A stretch of 64,000 bases of DNA, taken from NCBI GenBank assembly GCA_011109175.1, contig RDEW01000039.1, positions 62,001 through 126,000 of the forward strand. The letters run 5' to 3'. Each line of letters begins with the position of its first letter. The stretch's first letter is position 1. This document shows positions 33,105 through 44,869 of the stretch, one piece after another. The notes below the pieces were generated by a model. It was not told the DNA's origin, ran no database searches, and was given only the letters and a program-made list of their open reading frames with translations. This stretch comes from Dicyema japonicum (taxonomy: Eukaryota; Dicyemida; Rhombozoa; Dicyemidae). The position numbers and the translations under genes are program-made.

Positions 33105-33370
33105 TTTCGCTGCTGTAAATTCCGGTTGAAGATTCCAAAACATCGACGATGTTTTGGTTTGACGAATAACGTCATCACCAATAAACATTTCACCGAAGAA
33201 CTGGATCGTCTATAAAGGACACACTCGCTACAAAAAAAGAAGAGCACAATTAGTCAACCGGAATTTACCGCAGCAAGATTAGTCATCACAACTGTTCTTT
33301 ACTTAAATAAAGTGTGTTTCCTGTCTAAGCGGAGCTATAGCTAATATGGCTCTGCGTTAAAGTGAAAGTA
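33105..33370 (+). mobile_element. tRNA-derived SINE inserted in LINE F6
   Basis: The family body (GACGAATAACGTCATCACCA, AACTGGATCGTCTATAAAGG) and 3' module (AATAAAGTGTGTTTCCTG, GCGGAGCTATAGCTAATATG) are clear. The tRNA-like head is missing, so it is a 5'-truncated copy joined directly to LINE RT sequence. Confidence 0.7.
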
Positions 33371-33593
33371 GGGAGCTTGAATCGCCAGGCTGTTTCCTTT
33401 GACAATAGCAATCGAAATACGCTTTCGAAGCCATATTTATAGGACATAGTTGAACATTCGGAAATAATGTCCCGGAAAGGAAAGTAGGTTTGCTAGAAGT
33501 TCATTACTCTAATCGATTTCCTGTGCATGCCCGATAAAAAGTGCTTCTTTGAACAATAGCACAATGGAGGACCACAAACATAAGATGGCGATT

Positions 33594-34060
33594 CTAATTG
33601 GAGGAACTGGAATCACCCAACTGTTTGACTATATTTTGTGTTTGCCCATTTGCTGTGTTAATTAACAACAATGCCATACTCCTCCACTTGTTCCTCTCAC
33701 TTCCAAGCTCTTGTACTCCATCAACCATCGGTAGGGTTGTCTCGGTCGTCCATTGAATTAAAGAGAACATAAAAATATTAATATCAAAAACCTTCTTGTG
33801 TAACAGGCAGTGTCTAAACACCCTCTGGCAATTGCAGTAAATTTAAAAGGATTTATACTTTATCTAGAGTCACCACACAGTACGACATCACAATCATTTA
33901 GTTCTGTTTACGCGAACATTATGGTTCCATGGCGGCTTCACATACACTTCTTTCGGTCAAAAGACTTTCACCAACATCACTCCCTTGAAAATTCAGCCAT
34001 GCCTATGCTCCTTAAAACGACTACATAAGTCTAATGCTCAAAATGTCTTATGTTCTCAAA
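33594..34060. mobile_element. LINE C-terminal debris
   Basis: The minus strand at 33594-33790 reads DGVQELGSERNKWRSMALLL, a WR-type C-terminal motif of RTE/L1-like polymerases. The plus strand at 33810-34060 has a different open stretch of unclear origin. Both are fragments only. Confidence 0.4.
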
Positions 34061-34334
34061 ATAGACGTAGCCTACTTAGACTCCTCCCGTAGATGGAAAA
34101 AATTAAGACTAAAAGGCATCACATAAAAAAGTTTCTAAACGATGAAGCGTGGGATGCACAACATTCGGCTCAATGAAAGATGAAACACAAATTCCCGGTT
34201 ATAGAGCACATGGACAAATATACAGAACCATTATTTAAACGCCTATTTTGTACTTTCACGATCTCTATAACTAATGGCTAATACTAAGATATATTGAAAT
34301 CAAGGAAATAAAGAACACCAAATCCGAACCCCCA

Positions 34335-35782
34335 TTAGAGATCATCATTGAAAACATCTGACAAATCATATTCTTCCTCCACAAATTGCTAAAATAAATG
34401 AAACGGTAACCTGAGCTTCCTTTCCATCCCAAGGCTCTGTCGTCACAATATTTGGGAAAGACTCAATGGGGCTCGTAGAAACCTTACCAGCAACAACCAA
34501 TCTACACTCAAAGCCAAAAAGTGACCCCAAAAAGTCGTTAATTCCTTCACGATCAAACGTCCCTTAAAAATGGAGTATCTCATACGACTTCTGCTGATAA
34601 TTACCATTGCCTAAAGTCATCCACGATGAAAAACCGGATAGCCGAAACCACCAATTTCCAAAGAAGATTCCAACTCCTTCTGCACACCCCCCTCAGTCCA
34701 CAGCCAGCTACAATAAACCAGAGGCAAACCCGTACAAAGTGGAACGGGAAGAATCCGCTACTTTTTGCAGCATTTCTTGGTGCCCCGTTCTACAGGCCAC
34801 GTTACAATCAAGCAATTGGGGAAAGAATGCGATGATACAAAGAGATCGAACTCCACAAATCTCATTCCATGTGGTCTGCGAGGTCAGTTCAGTAAGTTGA
34901 GCTGAAGCTCCGCCCATTTCGACCTGTTGTTCTGCCCAACTGATCATATCATCCAGTCCACGGCCCCCTTCGTAGGTCATTCCATCAGGAGATCCCGGAC
35001 TGAAGAATTTGAGGGTAGGATATCCCCGGATTCCAAACGTGCCGACAGTCTTTCGTTTTTCGTAGAGTCAACAGCACCGACTTTGACCTTGCCAGCCAAT
35101 CTTGAGGCAACGTTTTTCCACGTGGGTGCCAGGTTTTGACAATGTTTACACCAAGGAGCATAAAATTCGACGAACCAAAAGTCTGTCCCAGAGAGCACAA
35201 ACTCGTCGAACGAGCTGTCAGTCAGTTCCACGACAGTCCCATCCCCTGATTTCTACACGTGAGTAGAAACATTAAGACTCACCTTTTCATTATTTTTGGA
35301 GCCAGCATTTCCATTCATTCGAGATTTTGCTGTTTGGGTCAAAAATCTTAGATATTCGTCCACAATCCCATCAGCCGTCCTCGGCCCTGTTAAAAATTAA
35401 TTAAAATTTTTTATTATTAAACTTAAATAATACCCGATGATTCTGATTGTTTTCCGTTAACAAAATATAGCAAGGTGGGGAACCCTCTTATGCTGTATTT
35501 TTGCATTAACACGTCGTTCTGATCGGACTCAACTACGCCGATTCTGGCAATTCCCTTAAATATAGATAATTCACTAACTTTTAAGGCGGATGCAGCCTTT
35601 TTCAGTTCAGGGGCGAGGTTTTTACAATGACCACACCAATTTGCATAGAATTCAACAAGTATTGGGGACTCTGAATTCACATATTCGTTGAAGTTCTGAG
35701 AGTTTAGCGTTATAACGTCGTCGTTGCTGCTGTACAGGTCAGCCAAAACAATGGAAAGTAATAGTGAGAAAAGAACCAACAT
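34335..35782 (-). CDS. PDIA6: protein disulfide-isomerase A6 (P5), two 1-nt deletions
   Basis: Six exons on the minus strand: 35434-35782, 35283-35386, 34730-35252, 34635-34707, 34411-34610 and 34335-34388. The introns are 47, 30, 22, 24 and 22 nt, all GT..AG. The product, about 434 residues (human P5 is 440), starts with a signal peptide ([14 protein letters not shown]). Two thioredoxin domains have active sites WCGHC (49-53) and WCKHC (185-189), and the P5-specific C-terminal domain has GFGYPAM and EPWDGKEAQ. It acts in the ER lumen as a thiol oxidoreductase. The end is ..SDVFNDDL, so the usual KDEL-type retrieval signal is only approximate. Two single-base deletions break the frame, near 35037 and near 34556. 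Both are at ACGTTTG where one more T restores [12 protein letters not shown] and FDREGIND. Exon lengths agree with exactly one missing base in each place. Confidence 0.88.
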
Positions 35783-35789
35783 AAATGAG

Positions 35790-36616
35790 TATTAATACGT
35801 GTAATATTTTATTTCAATTTAGGTTTTAAAAATAAATATTTAATCGACAAATAAAATTAAAATTTTTGAAAAATTATTTAGAATACTTGTCTACTTTGTG
35901 AACATCACCCATCTATGGTTGAAAGAGAAGTTCGGGATCTTTTTACTTGTCAAGGACCGTCATGACCGGAGTGGATATGCAGGATCTCTGTGAGCGACTT
36001 GACGTGTTAGGAAGTTTATAATTTAATGTTTTCATTTAAAAAAATTAAATTTGTAATATAGAGTTTTTTTTCTTTCATTTAAAAATAAATATTTGGAATA
36101 AATTTATTTCTGTTGAAACTTCTGATAGGTTTTAGTCCATCTGTTAAAATTATTGATTAAAGTCGACATTTTCTCGGTTTTGATGGTCCGGTTCCCTTGC
36201 TCCTTAGACGCTGGAATTTCTGGGTCATTAATTCAACACTTCAATGTTTCGATTTTATTTGTGGTTGAACTGGTAGAGTAGCACTCTGGGGCAAATAGCT
36301 CTAACAGCTGTAGGCATGATATCGCAAACTGGTGGTTTGCTTGCCACGAACGGAAAGAGGGTCATTTAATCCGGTTATTTTACCCTCGGTTTTACACATA
36401 CCGCTGTAGTTCAGAATGGAAACTGTCAGCGTTAAAAACTCTTCCAACTACTTCGATCAAGTTTCTTTGGACGCCCACAAGATACACTCCTGGGATACTT
36501 GATGCTGATCTAAAGTACGTCGAAAGAAAAATGAAATGTAGAGAACATTTGGACGACTTGAAGTTTTACGTGTGTTTATTTAATAATGCATTCAATCATA
36601 TTAACCACCCCACTTT
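35790..36616. other. no recognisable feature
   Basis: AT-rich flank of PDIA6 followed by mixed sequence; no supported feature. Confidence 0.4.
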
Positions 36617-36624
36617 CTATAGAT

Positions 36625-36739
36625 CAGTGTTTCTCAACCTTTTTGTGCATCGCCCCCTATAATAATTATAGTAATGATACAAGGGCTTTACCCTGTGTTT
36701 TTCTGTCGTCTCCCGGACAAATAAAAGTGTGAAACACTG
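36625..36739. mobile_element. hAT MITE, 115 bp, with perfect 8-bp target duplication
   Basis: It starts CAGTGTTTCTCAACC and ends GTGTGAAACACTG, giving a 9-bp perfect terminal inverted repeat (CAGTGTTTC) with weaker pairing beyond. The same 8 bp, CTATAGAT, flank it at 36617-36624 and 36740-36747, as expected for hAT. It is non-coding. The intact duplication makes it one of the youngest insertions in the window. Confidence 0.9.
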
Positions 36740-36747
36740 CTATAGAT

Positions 36748-37546
36748 AATCCTGTAAGTTCTTTCATCTGAGTCAAATACTTTCTTTGCTCAGAACTTCG
36801 GGTTTCCGCAGTCTTTGAGTCTGTCACCCTGTCCATGCCTGTGAGAAAGAAAACTTATTCAATTTCTAAAAAAGATTGTTCATTTTCAAAGTAGTTTCGT
36901 TCTATAACGTGATTAATTACATAGGTATTCAACTAAATTTGTAAATATTAAACTTTCTGATTTTATGGACCTCCTTTAGACCATAGTCAGAAAAACTGGG
37001 ACAGAGTTCATCTCACTCGAGGTTCTATCTTTACAATAAGATTGCGGAAAGTGCGTTTGATCCAGAGTAGAACGTCAAATCAAGATAAGAAGGCTATTGA
37101 GAGAGGCTAGGATCATCTAATGACCGCGTTTCCTATAACTTAATTGGTGGCTTCTTTGTCTTTAGTAATACTAATCAAATTATGACGATGAGGCAACGTG
37201 AAACTGCGAATGAACAATCTCTTATAAATCAATGTATCAATAAGAGTATGCCTTAATATTGTGTAGGAATCGCAGGTCCTCTATTTGGGAACTAATATCT
37301 AAGACACAACAAATAACCTCTTAGAATAATAAGAACAAAACTCTAACATTGTAATCTACTGTACTAATGACTTTATCTTATTTAAACAGAGAAAATACAA
37401 ATGACGTCCACTCTACTGGAAAAGAGGAGAGGAGGAACATGGTCTTTGATTGTCCACGGAGTTATTTTAATAAGTAAACAATTAAGGTATTCAATGATGC
37501 ATAAAAATATTATTTATTAATTTAAATATTTATGTTGTGATGTGTT
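36748..37546. other. no recognisable feature
   Basis: Mixed and AT-rich sequence between the MITE and NDUFB2, with no motif found. Confidence 0.4.
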
Positions 37547-37863
37547 ATGTTTAGTACATCAAAATCTACCAATTTGATTAGAGTACTTTATAAACCTATA
37601 AGAAGAGCAAATATAGACGTAAAGTATAATCATTTATTACTTCAAGGTGGCTTTATCGGAAATATCCTGAAGATACTGCATCATCAGCCAGGATCGGTAA
37701 AGTTATAATGACATCAATGTGGTGGTGGATACTTCATCAGTTCTACTGGCATCCTGATGCTGTTTATGTATACTATTTGAATTATTGAACCAAGGGTGAA
37801 TTTCCTTACCCCAACCCTAAGGACTGGACGGACGAAGAACTAGGGATCCCACCTGGCTCGTAA
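37547..37863 (+). CDS. NDUFB2: NADH:ubiquinone oxidoreductase subunit B2 (complex I accessory subunit)
   Basis: Three exons encode 86 residues: 37547-37623, 37647-37761 and 37795-37863. The introns are 23 nt and 33 nt. The frame is intact (261 coding nt). The N-terminus is basic and Ser/Thr-rich (MFSTSKSTNLIRVLYKPIRR), suiting a mitochondrial presequence. RKYPEDTASSARI matches the family's RQFPQLTRSQV, MTSMWWWILHQFYWHPD is the single membrane helix (human MWFWILWRFWHD), and FPYPNPKDWTDEELGIPP is the invariant C-terminal signature. The protein is an accessory subunit of the complex I membrane arm. The first intron's donor was placed so that AA+G makes Lys and keeps the family reading; a donor 5 nt upstream would break it. 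Confidence 0.93.
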
Positions 37864-38100
37864 TATGTATACTAACACTAATATTCATGGTTTGATGGTC
37901 ATAGTATAACAATATTCTCTTATGTTAGAATTTTTACTACTAAAAAACTATTAAAAGCATCCCTTCCGTCGTTGGTTGTGTTACCTTCACTTCAACCGCC
38001 ACTAAGAGAGGGAGTAGAACAGTTATGCTAATTAAACACTGGAATCTGGCCAGACATCAAAAGTGTTCTTGACTAAAAGATGTCTTGAAGAAAATTCAAT

Positions 38101-38175
38101 TCCACAGTGTAATATCACTGATGATGGCGTCACTCGTCAATCCAAGATACGCTTTCAGTGAAACATCAGAATTCT
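38101..38175 (-). mobile_element. tRNA-derived SINE, body fragment
   Basis: The complement reads GACGAGTGACGCCATCATCA and CACTGTGGAATTG, matching the SINE body at 18.15-18.2 kb. Confidence 0.6.
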
Positions 38176-38654
38176 GTCCTGCAACCGTGAGTAAATTTAA
38201 CTTTTTTTTAGAATTTTTAAAAATTAATAACTAATTTATGTATTTATTTCGTTAACGAATAGTTTTTATTGAAAAATAAAATAATCATTAACTAATGTGA
38301 TCCTTGAAACTGATCACTAGGGCTATTTTTACTTTAAATTTTTAATGATCCTAGAGTCGGTAGATGGAATGAGAAAATCAGATATTTTTACAGTAGCAGC
38401 TGTGAAATAGTATTAAAATGGTGGAAAGTTGTTTGTTGGGCTTCGCTTTTGAAAACTTTCCTAGGGAGCTCAGATATTAACCTTGATAATCATGTGAGCC
38501 GACAGAGGTTTATCCCCCAATCGTCTTAGAAAAATATTCAATCCGAAACTATCTTCGGGCATCTTGGCACTTATCAAAAACGGGATACCTTGAAGAAAAC
38601 TGGAATACAAAAAATGACTATACATCGTCTATATGCACTCTAAATTACAGAATT
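38176..38654. other. no recognisable feature
   Basis: AT-rich to mixed sequence upstream of the F2 LINE. Nothing is supported. Confidence 0.4.
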
Positions 38655-40065
38655 TCCCAACTAATCCGTGCTAACCACAGTCGAGCCAACTTGTTGGTCG
38701 ACTATGCTACAAAAACTCGTGTGGCAGCTTCTGAAAGACAGAGAAGTGTCTACAGTCTTATAAACGAAGATGGCCAAGGAGTAGAAGCCGTTGTCTCTAA
38801 TGCCTCGGAACCTGCACGGAAACTTGCAAAAAATCTTATGAAATATTATTTGTCGATCAGCCACAAGAATCTCTCTCGCCTCTCTGCACGTCAAACAATG
38901 TGGTCCACAATAGACGTCATATACTGCTTTCTTCACTCACCATGATGTGGAAAAGACTATCAAATTTTTACGACCAATCCGTGCTTGTGGTCCCTGTACT
39001 ATTCACCTCAAGCACCTATGACCTCAGACACATCATGTGTCATCGAGGCTATACAACTATTCTATCTATTCCGACACAATACCAAATATATGGAAGAATT
39101 CACTGGTTACACCAATTCTGGAATATCAAGAGATTCTATTCTCTTACAGCCCTGTTCTCATAACTTGCACCTTGTCAAATGTTTGGAGACTTCAAAATCA
39201 AAGACTACTCCCAAATGGGGTCCCACAGGATTCTCCTTTGTCCTCTCTCTTATTTAACTTATTATTGAACGATTTACTTACTACCAAAGATCAGGACACT
39301 ATGTTTTTATCTTACGAGGATGACCTGATTATCGCTGCAAGGGACAAATCTCCTTCCAGGGCTATGGCGGTGGTTCAGTCATACCTCAACCTAGTGTGTG
39401 ACTGCCTATCCGTGAATTTGTCTGTGTCTGATCCAAGTCTCAGTTCACCCTATTTACTTCGGACAGGAAATTTAAAGGTGGACTTGTGATATTTCTCGGA
39501 AACATCCCCATTCCTTATATGCGAATCTAAAAGATCCTTGGAATGACATTAGACTCTTGAACCAAGGGTCTTTGAAAATGTAATGTCCTAAAAGCTATCA
39601 TAAAGAAAGGTCCCTTCCAACATACTGCTTGTATCAGCAAACTATATCTTCAAGTTACTGTGCCGATGATTGAATATACTGCCTGGAGATTCGCTCTTCC
39701 CTCTTCGAGGATGGAGCGTATAAACTCTCTCAGAGGAAGATCATGAGGCATATACAATCAGACTCCGCATCCGTCCCCAGTCTGCTTTCAGAGAAGGCGA
39801 CGGTGATAAATGACCTGGGCTACCTACGTATCTACAAGGAGCTAGGAAACCCATTCAAAGAAGGGAGGCCCATGCGGAGGAGTTCAGATCGGCAAAGGTG
39901 CACTCCGATAGAATTCCTCTGCAGACATCAAAGAAGACACTTCAGGAATGCAGTTGGATCGCTGGCGGAGCATTCAAGAGAATTCGAGAGATGTTGGAGG
40001 TTGGGATCACTAAATTATTAAATTAATACTTTCTTGGTGGGCTTTGGGTTTTAAAAAAAAATAAT
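38655..40065 (+). mobile_element. LINE F2, linker, deleted RT core and 3' end
   Basis: An open segment at 38691-38945 (LLVDYATKTRVAASERQRSV, LSISHKNLSRLSARQTMW) is the EN-RT linker. RT follows with a large internal deletion: SDTIPNIWKNSLVTPILEYQ then LLPNGVPQDSPLSSLLFNLL and FLSYEDDLIIAARD. The active site reads YEDD instead of YADD. The 3' part (RKIMRHIQSD-like RPSLSEKAT and CKELGNPF-like YKELGNPFKE) runs to 40030 and ends A-rich (AAAAAAAAATAATAAATAA). Confidence 0.75.
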
Positions 40066-40739
40066 AAATAATTTAGAATTCCACCGCCCAATTTGGACGA
40101 TATCCCCAAGGTTAAAAACCACTGTTTTGAAAGAAGGTTTTGATTTTTTGTCTGGCTTACCACCATGACTCGACATATGAGTCGGGGATGTTTTGGATCG
40201 TCCTGACTTAGCGGAAAGCCTCTTAATGGTCGCCAGATTTTTACATGTAGTGAAGCTGAGGTAACTCAGCTTCTTTTAAATAATTGATTCCATTCAGTTA
40301 ATCCTCTCTCCCTGTCTGAATCAATCACCTAATTCTTGACCATGTTAATTCCATTTTCTTGTGGAATAAATTCTTCTTCATACGCTATAATCTTCAACGA
40401 TGTGAATGTAAATTTTTCCAGTGAGTAACTTGTGATACGATGTGTCTCTGTTCCAAAGGACTATTACAATTTGGCCAATAACTCCCGGTTCGGTGTTTAT
40501 GAACATGTTGGAGTATTATTTGATTATCAAGAATCAAAATGTGTAGGGACGACAGTTTGGCAATGTTTATGGAAGACATTTTTAATAATTGGCGTTTTTC
40601 TATAATTTTTGTAATTCCAAGTACCACGGTAAAACCGCAGTAACTAATCACATGAACGCCGTTTTCTAGGTAGTTCACTAATAGTTTTGGTGGTAATTAT
40701 TTGTTTAATTTAAACCCGGGTCACCGAGTAGGAAAGATC

Positions 40740-41090
40740 AAATAAATCCAAACAGTTAGGTGATCACAGTTCCCACAATTAACAGCGCCTTTATTTATTT
40801 ACCTCCGATCCCTTAAGGAAACTGGTGGCTACATGAATGTAACTACCATTGACGGATTTCCCAGAGATCCAAAAGGTTGATCCCGTGCGGAGGAGAACAG
40901 GACATGAGAAAAGGTGATCTCTCGTGGTCATTAAATGTACATGAAAAGCAAAACAATTCCTTCTTGCGTAATTGTACCCACCGCTGCCCGGAGCGCCTCA
41001 TGAAATCGATTGGAGAAGAAAACGTAAAAAAACCATCTTCGACCAGTTTGGCAAAGACATTCAATCTGTCAAAAATTATCAAGAACCTAC
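40740..41090 (-). mobile_element. LINE C-terminal tail, probable
   Basis: The minus strand reads SGQRWVQLRKKELFCFSC, then FLMSCSPPHGINLLDLWE. The Cys/His spacing and DLWE echo the LINE tail at 45.9-46.4 kb (HLFQCYELAEL...DLWERP). Homology is weak and the assignment is tentative. Confidence 0.35.
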
Positions 41091-41954
41091 ATATCTTAAA
41101 TCACCTGAATAACGTCTGATTTTAATCTGTGACCTGATGACCCAGTTTTGTGATGAGTTAGAGAATAGCCTTAACTAGGAGAAAATAAAGGCAAGCATAT
41201 GTTTCCATGCTACCTCAACTATAATCAATCTTAGACGAATAATTGCAAAGTTGCATATTTCAGGCAAATTAATTATGTCACATAATCGGGGAGAAAACTG
41301 CCTACATTTGTAGTCTACAGACCCAAATCTCCCACTTACCAAGCAACTGACATGATTTTTAATGGCTACGGGACTAAAATCAAATTTTGTAGGGAAAGCA
41401 AGAATTAATAATATTTGTCCTAAATTACTCAACATTAGGCACTGCGACAGAATATTCCTCAAAGGAGACATTCTCGTACGTCCCATCTGTTAACCACAAA
41501 AGACACTACCTTCCAACCTGTAAGCCATTCCAAGCACTACTGGTTGATGAGAAGGCGCGGTTTTATTGGTAATTCCGTATTCTGCTAGTTTAACCCGGTC
41601 CTCCATAATCTACCACTTTTTATGACCGGTTAACCACTGTGCCGTGAAGTAAGAGGATATTGGAAATTGGCCGTTTGACAATCCCCGATAATATCTTTTT
41701 TAAATAGCTAACAGGTGCATTCGTCGGTGTATCAAGATATATCGAAGTCTTCCCCCGACGAATGACGACATATATATCCAAATGCTACAATGGGTAATAT
41801 TATAAAACCTCAATGTCAAATGAATCCTCCATAACAACAAAGTAATTATTATTCAAATTTAATTTATTGATTATTTCGAATATATTAGAATTTAAGAAAT
41901 TAAATCCAATATTATTTTTAATTTAATGGACAAAATTTAAGTGATTTTTTAATT
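41091..41954. other. no recognisable feature
   Basis: Mixed sequence with one 103-residue minus ORF (41175-41486) lacking any motif I recognise. Confidence 0.4.
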
Positions 41955-42060
41955 GGCATAACTGTTCTTCTTAAATAAAGTGTGAGTTCTCCCTAAGCTG
42001 AGATGAGCGATGGAAAAATTAATAGTCGTCGTGGAAGGGCTGAAATATTAATTGTTAAAT
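41955..42060 (+). mobile_element. tRNA-derived SINE, 3' tail copy
   Basis: AACTGTTCTTCTTAAATAAA, GTGTGAGTTCTCCCTAAGC and GTCGTGGAAGGGCTG correspond to the SINE 3' module at 33.29-33.36 kb. Confidence 0.55.
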
Positions 42061-42950
42061 GCTCTATAAGGATCATGGCTGGCAACTCTCCTATATATGC
42101 TGCCCTGATTAAACATGTATACTTTGTGGATACTTTATATATTATAAAAATGAAATAATTTCTAAAATAAAAAATAAAACTTCAGAAAAATTTTATTTTA
42201 TACGTCTGCAATTTCGATATTATTTTAGACCGATAAGGAGAGGTCAAAAATGAGGGAACAGGCATCTTGAAATACTTTTCTTAACAGAATTTAAGTTTTC
42301 TTTGATCTGGAGTGTTTGTAAAGGTATTAGATAAGGGGTCATATAATCAAAACTAGAACCGATGACTTTGTTGATGCCCTTCTGTATTGAGGACAGAAAA
42401 ATTGAAAATCTTCATATCTCACCGAGGTATCTAGCTTAAATCAACGGTATCTATAATACCACCTTTCAAGGCCAACAATTCAACAACTATCCTTGATCCC
42501 ATTTGAAAGCTCACAGGTTTTTATAAAAAAGACAGTCAAGGACAAACAAGTAACATATAAACAAAAAAAGTGGACAAGGTAGCTATTCAATTATTCTTAA
42601 TTTCCGCATATATTTCTTGATAGTTACTAAGAATGAAAATTCAATAACCTTTCATTACGATTTTGCACAAATTTACTAATCAGGCTTACAAATTCTTTGA
42701 TTACCCCGTCAGATTACTTACATCTTTCGACGCAGAAAACTCCAATAGTAAATCAAGCAAACCTGTCTCTTTAAAACACGAAGTAAACTTTTTTCCTTCT
42801 CGGAATTTAACTTATCAAAAATGAATCGGAAACTTTCCTATTTATAGAAAATATAAAAGTACAATCGATCTCTTTTCCAGCTGAAAGCAGCCTCTGTTAA
42901 TATAGACATCAGAGATCATGACAGCAAAGAAGGGACCAGACTCAGTAACG

Positions 42951-43202
42951 TTATTTTAAGCTGTAAAAATTTTTCCGCCTGTTTGACGAGGTCCTCTTTG
43001 TCGGAACTTTTTTTCCGCTAAAACAGTCGAAGCCAAATACTTTTGCCTCCATAGCTTTCTGAATCACATTTGTGATCCGCTTAGCTATCGAATTTAGCAA
43101 GTCCGAGGTTATGTTTGTTGTCTTCGAAACAATTTGTTTATCGCCGGGGGAGGGAACTTTATGCATGAGTGAGATCACATGTTTTAGAGATACAATATCC
43201 AA
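42951..43202 (-). CDS. unrecognised conserved-looking protein, C-terminal exon
   Basis: The minus strand encodes 83 residues from MDIVSLKHVISLMHKV, through PSPGDKQIVSKTTNIT and LLNSIAKRITNVIQKAME, to a basic end SGKKVPTKRTSSNRRK. Composition and freedom from transposon motifs suggest a host gene, probably the last exon of a longer one. The family was not recognised. It lies 245 bp downstream of another unrecognised coding region on the same strand, so the two could be one gene. Confidence 0.4.
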   Translation of the reverse strand: MDIVSLKHVISLMHKVPSPGDKQIVSKTTNITSDLLNSIAKRITNVIQKAMEAKVFGFDCFSGKKVPTKRTSSNRRKNFYSLK

Positions 43203-43446
43203 AATATCTATTTATCAGTAACAGGACTATTCGAGTATAGATTGTCGAGTTTCAAGTTGTCGTTATCAAAAATACGGCATAGAATGTCGTAGGTCATAAA
43301 AAACAAGCTATTCGTGAGAGAATACATAGGTTTCTACCATTTATGCGCTAAACAGACTCTTAGCTGATCAAGAAGATCCTAGAGGACATCCGAATTATGA
43401 ATTTCACTAAAACTACAAATGGGGGTTCACTTCATCCTTTTCTACG

Positions 43447-44554
43447 TTAATTAACAGGACAACACGACACATGTTTACGGCGAATAGGGCGAGGATGCTG
43501 TTCAGTCAAAAACTCGCAAATTCTAAATTTTTTAAAATAATCACTTTTGTAAAAATTGTTTGTCAAAAATTCCAAAATTGTGTGAGTTTCGTAAAACTTT
43601 GAATTTTTACTAAGAAATGGCCACAGATTTACGCAAATCTTAGTCAAATGACGAAACGCGTTGAATGTATTATTTCTGAGAACTTCACCGTAAAATTACT
43701 TAAAGAAGAATTGAATAACCTATCAACGAGGAATNTGGCCACAGATTTACGCAAATCTCAGTCAAATGACGAAACTCGTTGAAATATTATTTCTGAGAAT
43801 TTCACAGTAAAATTACTTAAAGAAGAATTGAATAACCCGATCAACGAGGGAATCAAATTAGCAATTACGACCTCATCGTTTTGAAGGAGAAATTCAGTTT
43901 CCTGCGACAAAACTTCAATAATATTACAGATGCATTCGACAAACGTGTCGTGATTCCTTTTTCCTACAAAATACACATAGAAAGGGGACCAATCGAAATT
44001 TCCAACTTGCTTTGCTTGTCGAATAGCTGGAATAAAATCCTGCTAAAGTTTATCAGGAAAGATTTATTTAGAATTTTTTCCTTTAAAATCTAAACATAGA
44101 CTCTACAAGCACCTGTGATGTTACCAAGTATATCAGAATCGAACAGCACGAGGTTGCCGACTTGCAGTTCATTGTCTGGGCTGGTGTGGGGGTTTTCTGA
44201 ACATTCGAAATCTCACTCAAAGACTGAATGAGCATTTCTCGAAATATACAGGAATATTACCGCAATATGCCGGGACCGCGTTGACAATCTCATCAAACAN
44301 CTTTAAAATCTAAAAATAAACTCTACAAGCACCTGTGATGTTACCAAGAATATCAGAATCAAACAGCACGGGGTTGCCGACTTGCAATTCATGGTCTGGG
44401 CTGTTGTGGGGGTTTTCTGAACATTCAAAATATACAGGAATATTACCGCAATATGCCGGGACCGCGTTGACAATCTCATCAAACAGAATTCGAAGACTTT
44501 TGTTGAGAAAGGAGAACTTTTTACATTATTGACTTGATTTTCAACTAACGACAT
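43447..44554 (-). CDS. unrecognised split host gene, helical-repeat composition, disrupted by assembly joins
   Basis: Several minus-strand coding segments follow one another. The first is MSLVENQ, then FSFLNKSLRILFDEIVNAVP, ELQVGNPVLFDSDILG and NITGACR (44340-44554). The next is VYFVGKRNHDTFVECICNII, EVLSQETEFLLQNDEVVIAN and LIPSLIGLFNSSLSNF (43758-43990). The last is FRHLTEICVNLWPFLSKNSK, YETHTILEFLTNNFY and RICEFLTEQHPRPIRRK (43447-43660). The Leu-rich alternating helices suggest an ARM/HEAT-type protein, but no family is assigned. Single Ns at 43735 and 44300 sit between duplicated stretches of this gene (43619-43734 versus 43736-43852, and about 44085-44299 versus 44301-44480), so exon order and copy number here are unreliable. 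Confidence 0.45.
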
Positions 44555-44869
44555 AAATCTAATAAATTTTAACGTAAAAATACTTCAATTCACATAAAAC
44601 CCTCAATGCTTCAAAATCTACCTTAAAAATTTGCACCACCAGCAGCAGAACCTTCGCTCTTAGAATAGAACAGGGACGTTCAAGTAATTTCACCAGCAAA
44701 CTCAAAAATTCCTAAAGTTCACGGTGAATATACTTTATCGAAGGAAATTTGCCTTATTCTAGTCGTTGTGAGGAAGCACGTGATTAGACATCTTTGGACT
44801 GATGTTATACTCTGCTGGATTATTTTATTCATTTAATAAATCCGACTCTGTCCAATACAGGTTGGAAGA

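Noticed and set aside
35020-35050. Programmed -1 frameshift in PDIA6
   Set aside because: The ACGTTTG context lacks a slippery heptamer with tandem slippage, and the family is not known to use recoding. A missing base is simpler.
34985-35200. Overlapping minus ORF in the PDIA6 area
   Set aside because: It is an alternative frame of PDIA6 exon 3, which carries WCKHC and [12 protein letters not shown].
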